Shown here: piece after piece, positions 1 through 9,359 of the stretch
Position numbering within the stretch: the stretch's first letter is position 1
How the letters are laid out: each line of letters starts with the position of its first letter
Origin: Peribacillus glennii
GTDB taxonomy: Bacteria; Bacillota; Bacilli; Bacillales; DSM-1321
Reading direction: 5' to 3'
Assembly (NCBI RefSeq): GCF_003429105.1
Contig: NZ_QVTD01000003.1
Coordinates: forward strand, 1,054,001-1,118,000
Length of the DNA: 64,000 nt
Notes under the pieces: model-generated
The model's database searches: none
What the model saw: only the letters and a program-made list of their open reading frames with translations
Told to the model about the DNA's origin: nothing
Made by a program: the position numbers and the translations under genes

Positions 1-200
1 GTTGCATACCCGTCCGGATATATGGCAAGCGAATCGCTGAAGTTTCTGACGCTTTCTTTAACGGCTTCAGACGAGCCATAAGGATTTTCATTGGAAGCAA
101 GTTTCGTGATGCTCTCAAGGCCGTATTGCCTTTTTACTTCCTGAATTGATTTGCCGGGCTGATAAGGCTTCAGCTGTTGTACAGCACTTTTCCACTTCAT
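1..200 (-). CDS. hisC: Histidinol-phosphate aminotransferase, N-terminal part (cut by window edge)
   Basis: The first 66 codons read [20 protein letters not shown] and then the family signature [10 protein letters not shown], followed by YPDGYA; these are the N-terminal features of HisC, the PLP enzyme that converts imidazole-acetol phosphate to histidinol phosphate and in bacilli also transaminates prephenate or phenylpyruvate. The start ATG at 200 has a ribosome site AGGTGA about 6 bases upstream. It follows aroH by 133 bases and has its own candidate extended -10 promoter. The trpEDCFBA block that lies between aroH and hisC in B. subtilis is absent. The catalytic lysine lies outside the window. 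Confidence 0.93.
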   Translation of the reverse strand, partial: MKWKSAVQQLKPYQPGKSIQEVKRQYGLESITKLASNENPYGSSEAVKESVRNFSDSLAIYPDGYA

Positions 201-253
201 TTCATTCACCTCATTTTATAAATCAACGCTTTAAAGCAGCAAAGTATAAGGGT

Positions 254-262
254 ATTATACCA
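254..262 (-). promoter_or_regulatory. Candidate extended -10 promoter for hisC
   Basis: On the minus strand the bases read TGGTATAAT, an exact TGnTATAAT extended -10 element, 54 bases before the hisC start. There is no good -35 hexamer, as is usual for extended -10 promoters. It would separate hisC transcription from the aro genes. Seen in sequence; activity is inferred. Confidence 0.45.
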
Positions 263-333
263 TACTAATACGCAGCAGCCATGGTAGTTTCGATATTTTT
301 TTGCCAATTGTTGAACTGTTGCTGCCTGCTTTT

Positions 334-705
334 CTACTGCTGTGTTTCTTTTAAATCAGGACGCAAAGCAATCGCCTTTTCCAAATAAGCATGCCGGATA
401 TCCTGCTGGGCTAGTTCTGTATTCAGGTGAATCATGATCCGAATACAGAATTTCAGAGAATTTGGTACCGGGATTTCCTGCATGCACATGACCGGCACAT
501 AGGTCCAGCCGTTGAACTTGCGAAGTGCCTTGGCCGGAAAGACTGAATTGATATCATCTGTTACGGAAATAAAAACGGAAGCAACGTTTTCCGGCTCTAT
601 TTCATTTTCTTCAATCATATTCACCAGCAATTTTTCCGTTGCTTCGATAATGTGCTGTTCTTCATTCCTGTCGACTGTAATCGCACCCCTGACTCCTCGA
701 ATCAT
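334..705 (-). CDS. aroH: Chorismate mutase, AroH type
   Basis: A 123-residue protein of the trimeric AroH fold, which rearranges chorismate to prephenate in the cytoplasm on the way to phenylalanine and tyrosine. Catalytic residues known from the B. subtilis enzyme are all at the expected places: Arg6, Cys74, Glu77, Arg89 and Tyr107 (motifs MIRGVRGA, CMQE and IRHAYLEK). Length matches the family (about 125). It follows aroB by 26 bases in an aroC-aroB-aroH operon, so synthesis of chorismate and its first committed use are expressed together. The ATG at 705 has a strong upstream GGGGGAGA site. Confidence 0.97.
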   Translation of the reverse strand: MIRGVRGAITVDRNEEQHIIEATEKLLVNMIEENEIEPENVASVFISVTDDINSVFPAKALRKFNGWTYVPVMCMQEIPVPNSLKFCIRIMIHLNTELAQQDIRHAYLEKAIALRPDLKETQQ

Positions 706-731
706 CTTTCTCCCCCTTGGTTTGCGGTCAT

Positions 732-1826
732 TTAGTTTTTTCTGTATATCACTGAGAGGTTATCCATAATTTCACTGTCAGATATATTTGCCATCTTTGG
801 ACTGCCCACTTTTTCGAGCAAGACAAATGTAACAATGTCGCTGATCACCTTTTTATCCCGTTTCATAAACGACAGTATATCCGTCTTGTTTAAACCTTCG
901 TGAATCTCTGTTTCATAGCCTAAACCGCGGGCCCAATCGATAAACCCTTCAAGATCGATATCCAGCTGCAGCTTTTTCCGGCTCAAATGCAGGGCAAAGA
1001 TGGTCCCGATCATAACGGCTTCACCATGCGAAAATTTTCCATATCCAGCCAATCCTTCGATAGCATGTCCAAGCGTATGGCCGAGGTTCAGGTAGGCGCG
1101 GACACCTGTTTCTTTTTCATCTTCCTCAACAATCGCCGCTTTAATTTCAATCCCTCTTTTGATCATATGCAAGAGCTGCTCTTCAGTCAGTGTATCCAAC
1201 CGGGTTACATTCGCGAATAGCCAACTGTAAAACCCCGGATCCTGGATTAAAGCTTCCTTAACAACCTCCGCAAAACCCGACCTTAACTCCCTGGGAGGCA
1301 AAGTTTCCAAAAAGGATAGATCAAAAAACACGGCTTCCGGCTGATGGAAAACGCCAATCATATTCTTTCCTTGCGGATGGTTGATAGCCACCTTCCCGCC
1401 AACTGCGCTATCATGTGAAAGCAATGTAGTAGGCACCTGGATAAACGGGATGCCCCTCATGAAGGTTGCCGCAACAAAGCCGGCAAGGTCGCCGACCGCT
1501 CCTCCCCCAAGCGCGATAATCATTGATTTTCGGTTTAAGTTTTGGGAAAGCGCATAGCTCTGGCACGCAAAGAATACATCAAATGTTTTAGCATGCTCCC
1601 CTTCAGGGACTACATAATCCAAAATTGGGATACCAATACCGGACAATAATTCCTTTACGGTATGTAAATGAAGACCGGCAACTTTTTCGTCTGTGATAAT
1701 CAGTATTTTCCCTACCTGGGAAAAGTGTTCCCGAATAAATTCCGGCAGGGAGTTGGTAGCATTTCGCCCGATGAAAACCGGATAGGACTTGGACGGCGTT
1801 TTTACTTTAATGGTTTCCATTGCCAA
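732..1826 (-). CDS. aroB: 3-dehydroquinate synthase
   Basis: A 364-residue enzyme that closes DAHP to 3-dehydroquinate, the second step of the shikimate pathway, using NAD and a divalent metal. The N-terminal Rossmann part holds GGGAVGDLAGFVAATFMRG, and the metal-ligand histidines are in NLGHTLGHA and GKFSHGEAV. The stop of aroC abuts the start. Two starts are in frame: TTG at 1826 and ATG at 1820. An AAGGAG site ends 6 bases before the TTG but 12 before the ATG, so I prefer the TTG; the protein begins MAMETIKV or METIKV accordingly. Middle gene of aroC-aroB-aroH. Confidence 0.96.
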   Translation of the reverse strand: MAMETIKVKTPSKSYPVFIGRNATNSLPEFIREHFSQVGKILIITDEKVAGLHLHTVKELLSGIGIPILDYVVPEGEHAKTFDVFFACQSYALSQNLNRKSMIIALGGGAVGDLAGFVAATFMRGIPFIQVPTTLLSHDSAVGGKVAINHPQGKNMIGVFHQPEAVFFDLSFLETLPPRELRSGFAEVVKEALIQDPGFYSWLFANVTRLDTLTEEQLLHMIKRGIEIKAAIVEEDEKETGVRAYLNLGHTLGHAIEGLAGYGKFSHGEAVMIGTIFALHLSRKKLQLDIDLEGFIDWARGLGYETEIHEGLNKTDILSFMKRDKKVISDIVTFVLLEKVGSPKMANISDSEIMDNLSVIYRKN

Positions 1827-2999
1827 TTAAAACTCCTTTGCCTCTGCCTTATGAGTTTCGATCGCCTCAACCAATTTTTCAAAACGGTCGGCCGGAAATT
1901 GATCGATCAGGGCTGCGGCAAGCTCCCATGCGACAACGGCTTCTGCAACGACGGCTGCCGCCGGGACTGCACAACTGTCGGAACGCTCGATGCTAGCTGC
2001 AAAAGCTTCTTTTGTATCGATGTCCACACTTTGCAACGGCTTATATAAAGTTGGGATCGGCTTCATGACACCGCGAACAATGATTGGCATGCCTGTCGTC
2101 ATACCGCCTTCCAGGCCGCCCAGCCTATTTGTTTTTCTGTAGTAGCCATTATCCTTGCTCCATAAGATTTCATCATGCACTTCACTTCCAGGCAGATGGG
2201 CCGCTTCAAAACCGATACCGATCTCTACACCCTTGAAAGCGTTAATGCTGACAATCGCAGCCGCCAGCTTAGCGTCAAGCTTCCTGTCATAATGTACATA
2301 GCTTCCGACACCTACAGGCATTCCTTCTACAATCACTTCAACAATCCCGCCAATGGAATCACCATTTTTCTTAGCCTCATCGATTGCATCCATCATAGCT
2401 TGTTCAACATTGCTGTCAAAGCAGCGTACAGGTGATGCTTCCGTGTGCTCCTGAAGCTCTTTTATGGATGAATACGCAGTCGGGTGTGCTTTGACCCCTC
2501 CAATTTCGATTACATGGGAAGCCACTTGAATACCGAGAAGGGCCAATAATTTTTTGGCAACTGCACCTGCGGCTACCCTGACAGTCGTTTCCCTGGCAGA
2601 AGAACGCTCAAGCACGTTCCGCAAATCCCTGTGTCCGTACTTTATCCCGCCGTTTAGGTCCGCATGCCCAGGCCTTGGCCTTGTTATTTTCCTTTTCACT
2701 TCCTCTGATTCCGGCCCGCTAATGGGCTCACTGCCCATAATTTTGGTCCAATGTGTCCAGTCCTTGTTTTCAACTACCAGTGCTACAGGCGAACCAAGTG
2801 TATAACCATGCCTGATGCCCGAAGCGATAAATGCCTTGTCTTTCTCGATCTGCATCCTCCTGCCGCGGCCATATCCTTTCTGCCTGCGTGCAAGCTCATT
2901 GTTTATGTCTTCCTGATTAATCGGCATGCCGGCAGGCAACCCCTCGATGATGGCAGTCAACTGCGGGCCGTGGGATTCCCCGGCCGTTAAATATCTCAT
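1827..2999 (-). CDS. aroC: Chorismate synthase
   Basis: A 390-residue FMN-dependent enzyme that makes chorismate from EPSP, the last common step to aromatic amino acids, folate and menaquinone. Signatures visible are GESHG near the N terminus, the RPGHADLNG block with FMN-contacting residues, [18 protein letters not shown] and [10 protein letters not shown]. Length matches the B. subtilis protein (called AroF there). It is first gene of aroC-aroB-aroH, with a stretch of G-rich ribosome site before ATG 2999 and a candidate extended -10 promoter 43 bases further upstream. Confidence 0.97.
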   Translation of the reverse strand: MRYLTAGESHGPQLTAIIEGLPAGMPINQEDINNELARRQKGYGRGRRMQIEKDKAFIASGIRHGYTLGSPVALVVENKDWTHWTKIMGSEPISGPESEEVKRKITRPRPGHADLNGGIKYGHRDLRNVLERSSARETTVRVAAGAVAKKLLALLGIQVASHVIEIGGVKAHPTAYSSIKELQEHTEASPVRCFDSNVEQAMMDAIDEAKKNGDSIGGIVEVIVEGMPVGVGSYVHYDRKLDAKLAAAIVSINAFKGVEIGIGFEAAHLPGSEVHDEILWSKDNGYYRKTNRLGGLEGGMTTGMPIIVRGVMKPIPTLYKPLQSVDIDTKEAFAASIERSDSCAVPAAAVVAEAVVAWELAAALIDQFPADRFEKLVEAIETHKAEAKEF

Positions 3000-3041
3000 T
3001 TACTTTTTCCCCCTTTTATCTCTTTAAAGGATTTATGTATC

Positions 3042-3050
3042 AATATACCA
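3042..3050 (-). promoter_or_regulatory. Candidate extended -10 promoter of the aroC-aroB-aroH operon
   Basis: TGGTATATT on the minus strand fits the TGnTATAAT extended -10 pattern with one mismatch and lies between the cheR terminator and the aroC start. A convincing -35 box is not seen. Confidence 0.4.
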
Positions 3051-3102
3051 TAGTTTTTAGAAAAGTGGGAACTGTTATCAAGCTTTGAAATCAGAAAATA
3101 TA

Positions 3103-3133
3103 AAAAAAACCAAATTCCCGCCCAGAGGGGAAT

Positions 3134-3134
<1 letters not shown>
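3103..3134 (-). terminator. Intrinsic terminator of cheR
   Basis: Minus-strand AATTCCC, an 8-base loop and GGGAATT form a stem that is followed by TGG and eight T. It begins at the cheR stop codon and isolates cheR from the aro operon. Confidence 0.8.
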
Positions 3135-3946
<812 letters not shown>

Positions 3947-4069
3947 CTATGGCTCCTTCAAAATATATTCATTTTAATATGTTTCCTCAATTAAGTATAT
4001 CGGTATTAAATCGATAGAAGTTTGCAATTTGGGAATATTTCTTGAAATCTTTCTTTTGGGCATAAAGAA

Positions 4070-4180
4070 ACTCGCGCATTGGCGAGTCTTGAAAAGCAAA
4101 GACAGAGTGGAGAAGTTGAGGCGTACAGGGTCACATAGGCCTAACCATAAGGAGGTAGCGTAAATTAGTCTGTGTTCTTC
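4070..4180 (+). repeat. Dispersed intergenic repeat, copy A
   Basis: In the gene-free stretch 3944-4291. It starts with a hairpin (ACTCGC at 4070-4075, GCGAGT at 4082-4087) and continues into a segment sharing GGGTCACATA (4128-4137) and ATTAGTCTG (4164-4172) exactly with copy C at 26441-26557, and GTTGAGGCGTACAG with copy D (complement of 55148-55239). The shared blocks occur in the same order, so the copies are homologous though degenerate. No coding capacity is convincing. Confidence 0.7.
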
Positions 4181-4245
4181 TTTCCTTAACTCTTTGTCAC
4201 TATGTCGTGTGAACATCGGCGTTGCCAAGTCATACTTTCTTAAAG

Positions 4246-4279
4246 TAAAAAAGCCTTGCCGGCAGGCAAAGCTTTTTTT
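4246..4279 (-). terminator. Terminator of ndk
   Basis: Minus-strand AAGCTTTGCC, a short loop and GGCAAGGCTT form a stem with a single mismatch, followed by six T. It lies 13 bases after the ndk stop. Confidence 0.85.
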
Positions 4280-4291
4280 ATTATGAATCTA

Positions 4292-4738
4292 TTAATAAAC
4301 CCATTGGCTAATCAATTTAGGGTATTCTACCAATTCTTCTTGTTTGAAGAATAAGCCGATTTCACGCTCTGCGCTTTCCGGAGAATCAGATCCATGGATA
4401 ACATTCTTGCCCACATTGACTGCAAAATCTCCGCGGATTGTAGCTGCTGCCGCGTCTTTTGGGTTTGTCGCCCCCATCATCTGGCGCGAGGTAGCGATTA
4501 CATTTTCACCTTCCCAAACCATAGCAAATACAGGTCCTGAAGTAATGAAATCGACTAATTCCCCAAAGAACGGCCGCTCTTTGTGTTCACCATAGTGCTG
4601 CTCGGCAAGCTCTTGTGAAATCGACATCAATTTTGCGCCAACAAGACGGAAACCTTTTTTCTCGAAACGTGATACGATCTCACCGATCAGGTTGCGTTGT
4701 ACACCATCAGGTTTAACCATTAGAAACGTTTTTTCCAT
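4292..4738 (-). CDS. ndk: Nucleoside diphosphate kinase
   Basis: A 148-residue enzyme that transfers the gamma phosphate of ATP to other nucleoside diphosphates by a ping-pong mechanism. The phosphorylated histidine is His115 in NVIHGSDS, followed by the SAEREI block; the N terminus [15 protein letters not shown] is typical. Length is normal for the family. It sits between hepT and cheR, as in B. subtilis, about 105 bases from hepT, and ends in its own terminator. Confidence 0.98.
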   Translation of the reverse strand: MEKTFLMVKPDGVQRNLIGEIVSRFEKKGFRLVGAKLMSISQELAEQHYGEHKERPFFGELVDFITSGPVFAMVWEGENVIATSRQMMGATNPKDAAAATIRGDFAVNVGKNVIHGSDSPESAEREIGLFFKQEELVEYPKLISQWVY

Positions 4739-4843
4739 GAATGTCCACTCCTAATATGTATGATAGATGCCCTTTTTCCAGACAATCCAAAAAAATAGTA
4801 TCATTTTTTCGAAATATTCGCAACCCTCGGTTACGACAATTAT

Positions 4844-5806
4844 TTAATACTTGCGTTTACCAATGAATTTGGCTATTTCATATAACGTTTTTTTTGCACG
4901 GTTTGCAGGCAGTTCCGCAAGGACTTCAAAGGCTTTCTGCAAATAGGCATTACCCAATTCAGCGGCTTTTTCAATAGCGCCGGAAGTGTTGATTAATTGG
5001 AGCAGCTCCGCTAATTCTTCCTTGGAAGTATTCTCATGTACCCTCTCCACCCTTGCCTTTATGGCAGGGTCCTTCATCGCAATCAATACGGGGAGGGTGA
5101 TATTTCCCTGGCGCAAATCGCCTCCGGCGGGTTTTCCGAGTTCCTTTTCCGTAGCAGTAAAATCGAGGATATCATCCGTGATCTGATATGTCATGCCGAC
5201 AAAATACCCAAAACGGAATAAGTGTTTATGAATGTTTTCCTCCACATCGGCCGCGATTGCCCCTAATTGGCAGCTCGAAGCGATAAGGAGTGCAGTTTTA
5301 CGCTTAATTTTCCTTAAATATGTCCTTAAATTCTGGTTAAAGTCATACTTATCCCTGATCTGCTCAATTTCACCTTTGCATACTTCGACGATTGTATGTG
5401 CCAAGAGCTGGTGTGCCAGAGGATTTTTAATATTGGACATCACCTCAAGGGATCGTGCAAAAATATAATCGCCCGTGTACATGGCGATCCGGTTATCCCA
5501 TTTGGATTTGATGGTCGGTGCTCCTCGTCGCAGGTCCGAATCATCGATCACATCATCATGGACGAGCGAGGCCATATGGATCAGTTCAAGAACGATTGCG
5601 GCGTTTTTGATAACATGGATATCATAATTGCCAAACTTTGCAGCCAGCAATACAAAAACTGGGCGAATCCGCTTTCCCCCTGATTGCAGCAAATGCACAG
5701 AAGCTTGTCTAAGAACAGGTGAATCGGCCTGTATGGAAGCTTCTAATTCTTTTTCGATTATTTTCAAGTCTGTATTCAAATCAGAATACAACGTTGTAAG
5801 TTTCAT
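4844..5806 (-). CDS. hepT: Heptaprenyl diphosphate synthase, catalytic subunit (component II)
   Basis: A 320-residue trans-prenyltransferase that with HepS extends farnesyl diphosphate to the C35 chain of menaquinone-7. The first Asp-rich motif is LVHDDVIDDSDLRRG and the second is QITDDILDF; GGKRIRP binds isopentenyl diphosphate. I start at ATG 5806 (MKLTTLYSDLN) rather than further upstream because a GGTGG site lies just before it, the length then equals that of B. subtilis HepT, and it leaves a 34-base gap to menG. It is third gene of hepS-menG-hepT. Confidence 0.96.
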   Translation of the reverse strand: MKLTTLYSDLNTDLKIIEKELEASIQADSPVLRQASVHLLQSGGKRIRPVFVLLAAKFGNYDIHVIKNAAIVLELIHMASLVHDDVIDDSDLRRGAPTIKSKWDNRIAMYTGDYIFARSLEVMSNIKNPLAHQLLAHTIVEVCKGEIEQIRDKYDFNQNLRTYLRKIKRKTALLIASSCQLGAIAADVEENIHKHLFRFGYFVGMTYQITDDILDFTATEKELGKPAGGDLRQGNITLPVLIAMKDPAIKARVERVHENTSKEELAELLQLINTSGAIEKAAELGNAYLQKAFEVLAELPANRAKKTLYEIAKFIGKRKY

Positions 5807-5840
5807 ACACTCCACCCAGCTTTGTAAATGCTTTTCATGC

Positions 5841-6551
5841 TCATATCGCTTTTCGGCCAAAATGTGTCGCTGCCACCCCGCCGCTATGGGCTTTATAGCT
5901 AACATTGGCAAAACCGGCTTCCTTGAACATGGATGCCAGTTCTTTCATGCCAGGGAAATCGCGTGCCGACTCCTGCAGCCACGAATATTCCTTATAGCTT
6001 TTGGCGAACAGCTTTCCAAAGACAGGCATGATAAACCGGAAGTAAAAATAATACAGCTGTTTAAAACCTATCAATGTCGGCTGGGATGTTTCGAGGCATA
6101 CAGCCATCCCGCCCGGTTTTAGAACCCTGTGCATTTCTTTAAGCACTTGCATATAATCCGGAACATTGCGAAGCCCGAATCCAATGGTTACATAATCAAA
6201 GGTATTATCTTCAAAGGGCAGTTCCATCGCATTTCCGTGGATTAAGTCTACATATTCGCCAATTTCCAGTTTTCTCACTTTTTCTTCCCCTATTTTCAGC
6301 ATATTCTTGCTGAAATCAAGGCCTGTGACCTTTCCCGCAGACCCTGTCTTTTCTGCCAAGGCAATGGTCCAGTCGGCTGTGCCGCAGCAAACATCAAGCG
6401 CGATTGCGCCATGAGGGACATTCATATGGTTCATGGTGGCTTTACGCCATCTAATGTGCTGCTTAAAGCTGATGACAGAGTTCATCTTGTCATAATTATC
6501 ATAGATTTTTTCAAAGACATGATGGACTCTTTGTTCCTTCGACTGTTGCAT
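5841..6551 (-). CDS. menG: Demethylmenaquinone methyltransferase
   Basis: A 236-residue class I methyltransferase (UbiE/MenG family) that makes the last step of menaquinone synthesis, methylating the ring of demethylmenaquinone with SAM. The SAM site is [14 protein letters not shown], with GLDFSKNML and GFGLRNVPD further on. It is flanked by the two subunits of heptaprenyl diphosphate synthase, five bases after hepS, so side-chain synthesis and ring methylation are co-transcribed. Confidence 0.97.
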   Translation of the reverse strand: MQQSKEQRVHHVFEKIYDNYDKMNSVISFKQHIRWRKATMNHMNVPHGAIALDVCCGTADWTIALAEKTGSAGKVTGLDFSKNMLKIGEEKVRKLEIGEYVDLIHGNAMELPFEDNTFDYVTIGFGLRNVPDYMQVLKEMHRVLKPGGMAVCLETSQPTLIGFKQLYYFYFRFIMPVFGKLFAKSYKEYSWLQESARDFPGMKELASMFKEAGFANVSYKAHSGGVAATHFGRKAI

Positions 6552-6556
6552 TGTTT

Positions 6557-7384
6557 TTACCCTTCTTCCACAAATGAATTTGCCGCATGTGCCGTATAAT
6601 CCAAAATGGCCCCTATCCTGCTAGCCAGGACCCCTTGTTTTGGACCTTTCTTTTCCAGAGTCCGGCGGAGCGAAGCATGGGCGCTTGCAATACACTGATC
6701 CATTTTATTCAGAACGAAAGCAGCCTGCTCGTTTGATAAAGGGCCTGACTTATCCTTTTTCGGATAAAACATCTTTTTTAAAATCTCGAAAATGATGGAT
6801 TGTCCGGTTTCCAGGTAGCTCTTCTTTTCCAGATGCAGACGGTTCAAGAGAAGGATATCTTCGGCCAGGTCCTTCCATACGGGGCTTCCCATGCTTTCGG
6901 CCACTTTTCGAATCAATGACGATTCGATCGCTTTTAATGTTTTAATCAGGCCAGACATGTCGGATAAAGACTTTTGGTAAAGCAATATTTTATGTTCATT
7001 TACGTCTTTAATCGCGCTCGCCAGTACCCTGATTAACGTGATGTTCTCCACCTCGGCAAGAAGCTGGTAGTACAAACCGCTGTAATAATCCCCGGCCAAC
7101 ACTGTCAACTGCCGGCTTTTCATCTGGCTTCCATCGTAATCAGGGACATTGGAATTGGTTACAGATTCATGTGCATCGAGGGCCATTTGAACCAGCATGG
7201 TGGATACTATATATTTTTTCCGGTCAGCTTCCGTTATCTCCAAATCATTAAACAACCCTGCTAAGAGGAGCAGCTTATCTTCATCGATTGTCGGCTTTTC
7301 CAAAAACATCTGCAAATAAGGATGATTCGTTTTTGCTTGTATCAATTCTTTCAATTCTGCCAAAAGAGTAGTTAATTTTAACAA
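6557..7384 (-). CDS. hepS: Heptaprenyl diphosphate synthase, regulatory subunit (component I)
   Basis: A 275-residue protein without Asp-rich motifs; it pairs with HepT and sets the product length. Identification rests on position (hepS-menG-hepT directly after mtrB) and resemblance to B. subtilis HepS (SHPYLxxFLEKP-like start, [37 protein letters not shown]). The start codon is TTG at 7384 with a GGGTGAT site upstream. It is slightly longer than the B. subtilis protein (about 250). Confidence 0.9.
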   Translation of the reverse strand: MLKLTTLLAELKELIQAKTNHPYLQMFLEKPTIDEDKLLLLAGLFNDLEITEADRKKYIVSTMLVQMALDAHESVTNSNVPDYDGSQMKSRQLTVLAGDYYSGLYYQLLAEVENITLIRVLASAIKDVNEHKILLYQKSLSDMSGLIKTLKAIESSLIRKVAESMGSPVWKDLAEDILLLNRLHLEKKSYLETGQSIIFEILKKMFYPKKDKSGPLSNEQAAFVLNKMDQCIASAHASLRRTLEKKGPKQGVLASRIGAILDYTAHAANSFVEEG

Positions 7385-7467
7385 CTGAAATCACCCTTGC
7401 ATCCGTCGTAAAATAATTTTTATTTACCTGCTACCGCTGTACGCAGGTCAGTTTAAAAACACAAATC

Positions 7468-7476
7468 ATTATAACA
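7468..7476 (-). promoter_or_regulatory. Candidate extended -10 promoter for hepS-menG-hepT
   Basis: TGTTATAAT on the minus strand is an exact TGnTATAAT element, 84 bases before the hepS start. It suggests that the menaquinone genes have a promoter separate from folE-mtrB. Confidence 0.5.
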
Positions 7477-7620
7477 TAAAAATAATGCGATAGTACCTAT
7501 AGTCGTACTATTTTATTTATGGCGTTCTCCAGAAAAAGGGTGGGCATAAAGGAAGGACTGTCAAACCAATTATGCCGGCCAATTTGGGTAAAAGAGAAAG
7601 GCTCGCAGCCCTGTATAAGA

Positions 7621-7866
7621 TTATTTTCCCGGCTGGCTCCTCTTCGCTTCACTCTCTATCTCTCCAAAGGCAGTATAAATCTTTGCATTCCCCCTGATTT
7701 TTATCGCTGAAGTATGTTCGGTGAACTGGGCAATCATTACTTCACCGGAATCAAGTTTTTCAGAATGGTGGAATCTTGTATCCGTCCCCCTTGTCAACCC
7801 TATTACGTTGACGCCATCTTCGACTGCCTTGATTACAACATAATCACGTATCAATTTTTCCTCCAT
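7621..7866 (-). CDS. mtrB: trp RNA-binding attenuation protein (TRAP)
   Basis: An 81-residue TRAP subunit; eleven such subunits form a ring that binds tryptophan and then wraps GAG/UAG repeats in the leader of trp mRNA. The core [20 protein letters not shown] and [12 protein letters not shown] is nearly identical to B. subtilis, and the RNA-contacting Lys-Lys-Arg set is kept (Lys in HHSEKL, Lys and Arg in AIKIRG). Start ATG 7866 is chosen over GTG 7881 because GGAGG ends 8 bases before it. It follows folE as in the mtrA-mtrB operon. The trp operon itself is not at its usual place in this window. Confidence 0.96.
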   Translation of the reverse strand: MEEKLIRDYVVIKAVEDGVNVIGLTRGTDTRFHHSEKLDSGEVMIAQFTEHTSAIKIRGNAKIYTAFGEIESEAKRSQPGK

Positions 7867-7905
7867 AATGTACGCCTCCACATCTTCGAGTTTTACCGGG
7901 CCTTA

Positions 7906-8472
7906 TTAATCTTTAATGAAAGCAAGTACTTCGGCCCTTGAACGGGCATCCTCGGCAAAAGCTCCGCGGACAGCGGAAGTGACTGTTTTCGCGCCGGGCT
8001 TCTTTACCCCCCGCATCGTCATACACATATGCTCCGCCTCGACCACCACCATTACACCATGAGGCTCAAGCTTTTCCATAATCGAGTCCGCCACCGTCGA
8101 TGTAATTCTTTCCTGCAGCTGCGGCCTCCTCGAGACAGCCTCTACGGCTCTGGCCAGCTTGCTTAAACCCGTCACTCTCCCGTTCCTTGGTATGTAAGCA
8201 ACATGCGCTTTTCCATAAAAAGGGACCAGATGATGCTCGCATACGGAATAAAACGGGATATCCTTTACCAGCACAAGCTCTTCATGGTCTTCCCCGAATA
8301 TCGTTTCAAAATATTGCTTGGGGTCCTGGCTTAGTCCGGAAAATACTTCTTCATACATCCTTGCTACACGTTTTGGGGTATCTAAAAGACCTTCACGGTC
8401 TGGATCTTCACCGACCGCTTCCAAGATCATTCTTACGGCTTCTTCTATTTGGGCATGATTAACGTTTCCCAT
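7906..8472 (-). CDS. folE: GTP cyclohydrolase I
   Basis: A 188-residue homodecameric zinc enzyme that converts GTP to dihydroneopterin triphosphate, the entry to folate. Zinc and substrate residues are in [19 protein letters not shown] and [12 protein letters not shown], and [10 protein letters not shown] is conserved. In B. subtilis it is mtrA, first gene of the mtrAB operon. The ATG at 8472 has an AAGGAGG site. A candidate extended -10 promoter lies 51 bases upstream. Confidence 0.98.
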   Translation of the reverse strand: MGNVNHAQIEEAVRMILEAVGEDPDREGLLDTPKRVARMYEEVFSGLSQDPKQYFETIFGEDHEELVLVKDIPFYSVCEHHLVPFYGKAHVAYIPRNGRVTGLSKLARAVEAVSRRPQLQERITSTVADSIMEKLEPHGVMVVVEAEHMCMTMRGVKKPGAKTVTSAVRGAFAEDARSRAEVLAFIKD

Positions 8473-8522
8473 TGCTGTTCCTCCTTAAAACACAAGCATT
8501 ATGCAAAAAAACATATTAACCA

Positions 8523-8531
8523 ATTTTAACA
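8523..8531 (-). promoter_or_regulatory. Candidate extended -10 promoter for folE-mtrB
   Basis: TGTTAAAAT on the minus strand, one mismatch from TGnTATAAT, lies between the hbs terminator and folE. Confidence 0.4.
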
Positions 8532-8550
8532 TACTTTGAAAAAAAGAAGC

Positions 8551-8585
8551 AAAAAAGGGGTCCACTCACGAGTGGGCCCCTTTTG
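8551..8585 (-). terminator. Terminator of hbs
   Basis: AAAAGGGGTCCACTC (8553-8567) pairs with GAGTGGGCCCCTTTT (8570-8584) with one wobble; in the minus direction the stem runs into six T. It lies about 20 bases after the hbs stop. Confidence 0.9.
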
Positions 8586-8605
8586 GCTTAAAGTACCGTA
8601 TGTAA

Positions 8606-8878
8606 TTACTTCACAGCGTCTTTAAGTGCTTTACCAGGCTTGAATGCCGGCACCTTACTTGCAGCGATTTCGATTTCATCGCCGGTCTGCGGGTTACGGC
8701 CTTTGCGAGCCGCACGCTCACGAACTTCGAAGTTACCAAAACCGATCAATTGTACTTTATCACCGTTTTTCAAAGCGTCTAAGATTGTATCAAAAACAGC
8801 ATCAACCGCTTTTGTAGCATCTTTCTTGGAAAGCTCTCCTGCTTCAGCAACTGCGTTAATCAATTCTGTCTTGTTCAT
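8606..8878 (-). CDS. hbs: HU-type nucleoid protein HBsu
   Basis: A 90-residue HU-family DNA-binding and bending protein. [40 protein letters not shown] and the C-terminal [11 protein letters not shown] are almost identical to B. subtilis HBsu. The start ATG 8878 is preceded 7 bases upstream by a perfect AGGAGGT; the in-frame GTG at 8887 falls inside that site and is rejected. It is monocistronic, with a strong terminator. Upstream TTAACT and TATACA hexamers spaced 17 bases (about 8932-8960) could be a promoter. Confidence 0.98.
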   Translation of the reverse strand: MNKTELINAVAEAGELSKKDATKAVDAVFDTILDALKNGDKVQLIGFGNFEVRERAARKGRNPQTGDEIEIAASKVPAFKPGKALKDAVK

Positions 8879-9220
8879 GCCATTCACCTCCTCCCAAAAG
8901 GATTTGTATAAAAAATCAATATTACAAACACTGTATAATAGTGATTTGTTACTAAGTTAATAATTTCCTTTTGTTTCCAAAAACGAAGATGGAAATTAGT
9001 CGCTGTAACCTATGGCAAGAATTCTCAAATGGGTAAGAATGGCGATATAACGCGTTTTCTTAATGTAGATTATCACAAATGCTATTCCATTAGCAAGGGA
9101 TAAAAAAAAATTGTGGGAATCTTTTCTTAAAAAAAGCATATATTATTTATTTATTCTTCAAAAAGCCACGATAACTCAGCAAGGGAACAGGAGGCAGCAC
9201 TAAAAAACCCAACTGCTTGC

Positions 9221-9316
9221 GGGCCTGTTTAAAGGCCGAAATCAGGTGCGCCCGTGCCCACAGGATATGGATTACATAGAGCAGACATGGGGACATGGTG
9301 CACTTAGTTTGTGTAC
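9221..9316 (+). repeat. Dispersed intergenic repeat, copy B
   Basis: In the 480-base gene-free stretch 8879-9359. GGCCT/AGGCC form a hairpin at 9222-9237; then come CGTGCCCACAGGATATGG, ATTACATAGAGCAGACATGGGGAC and GCACTTAGTTTG, which match in order CGTGCCCCCAGG, GTCACATAACAGAAGACGTAGGGAC and GCAATTAGTCTG of copy C. Besides this copy, the stretch holds the hbs upstream region and the spoIVA terminator. Confidence 0.65.
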
Positions 9317-9325
9317 GCATAAAAA

Positions 9326-9350
9326 GAACCAGCCTGCTCCAGGCTGGTTC
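9326..9350 (-). terminator. Terminator of spoIVA
   Basis: GAACCAGCCTG, a 3-base loop and CAGGCTGGTTC form a perfect 11-bp stem, followed in the minus direction by five T. It is 10 bases after the spoIVA stop. Confidence 0.92.
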
Positions 9351-9359
9351 GACCTTAAC

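Noticed and set aside
3974-4228. 84-codon minus-strand frame between ndk and cheR
   Set aside because: It runs across repeat copy A and its hairpin; no ribosome site, no family resemblance.
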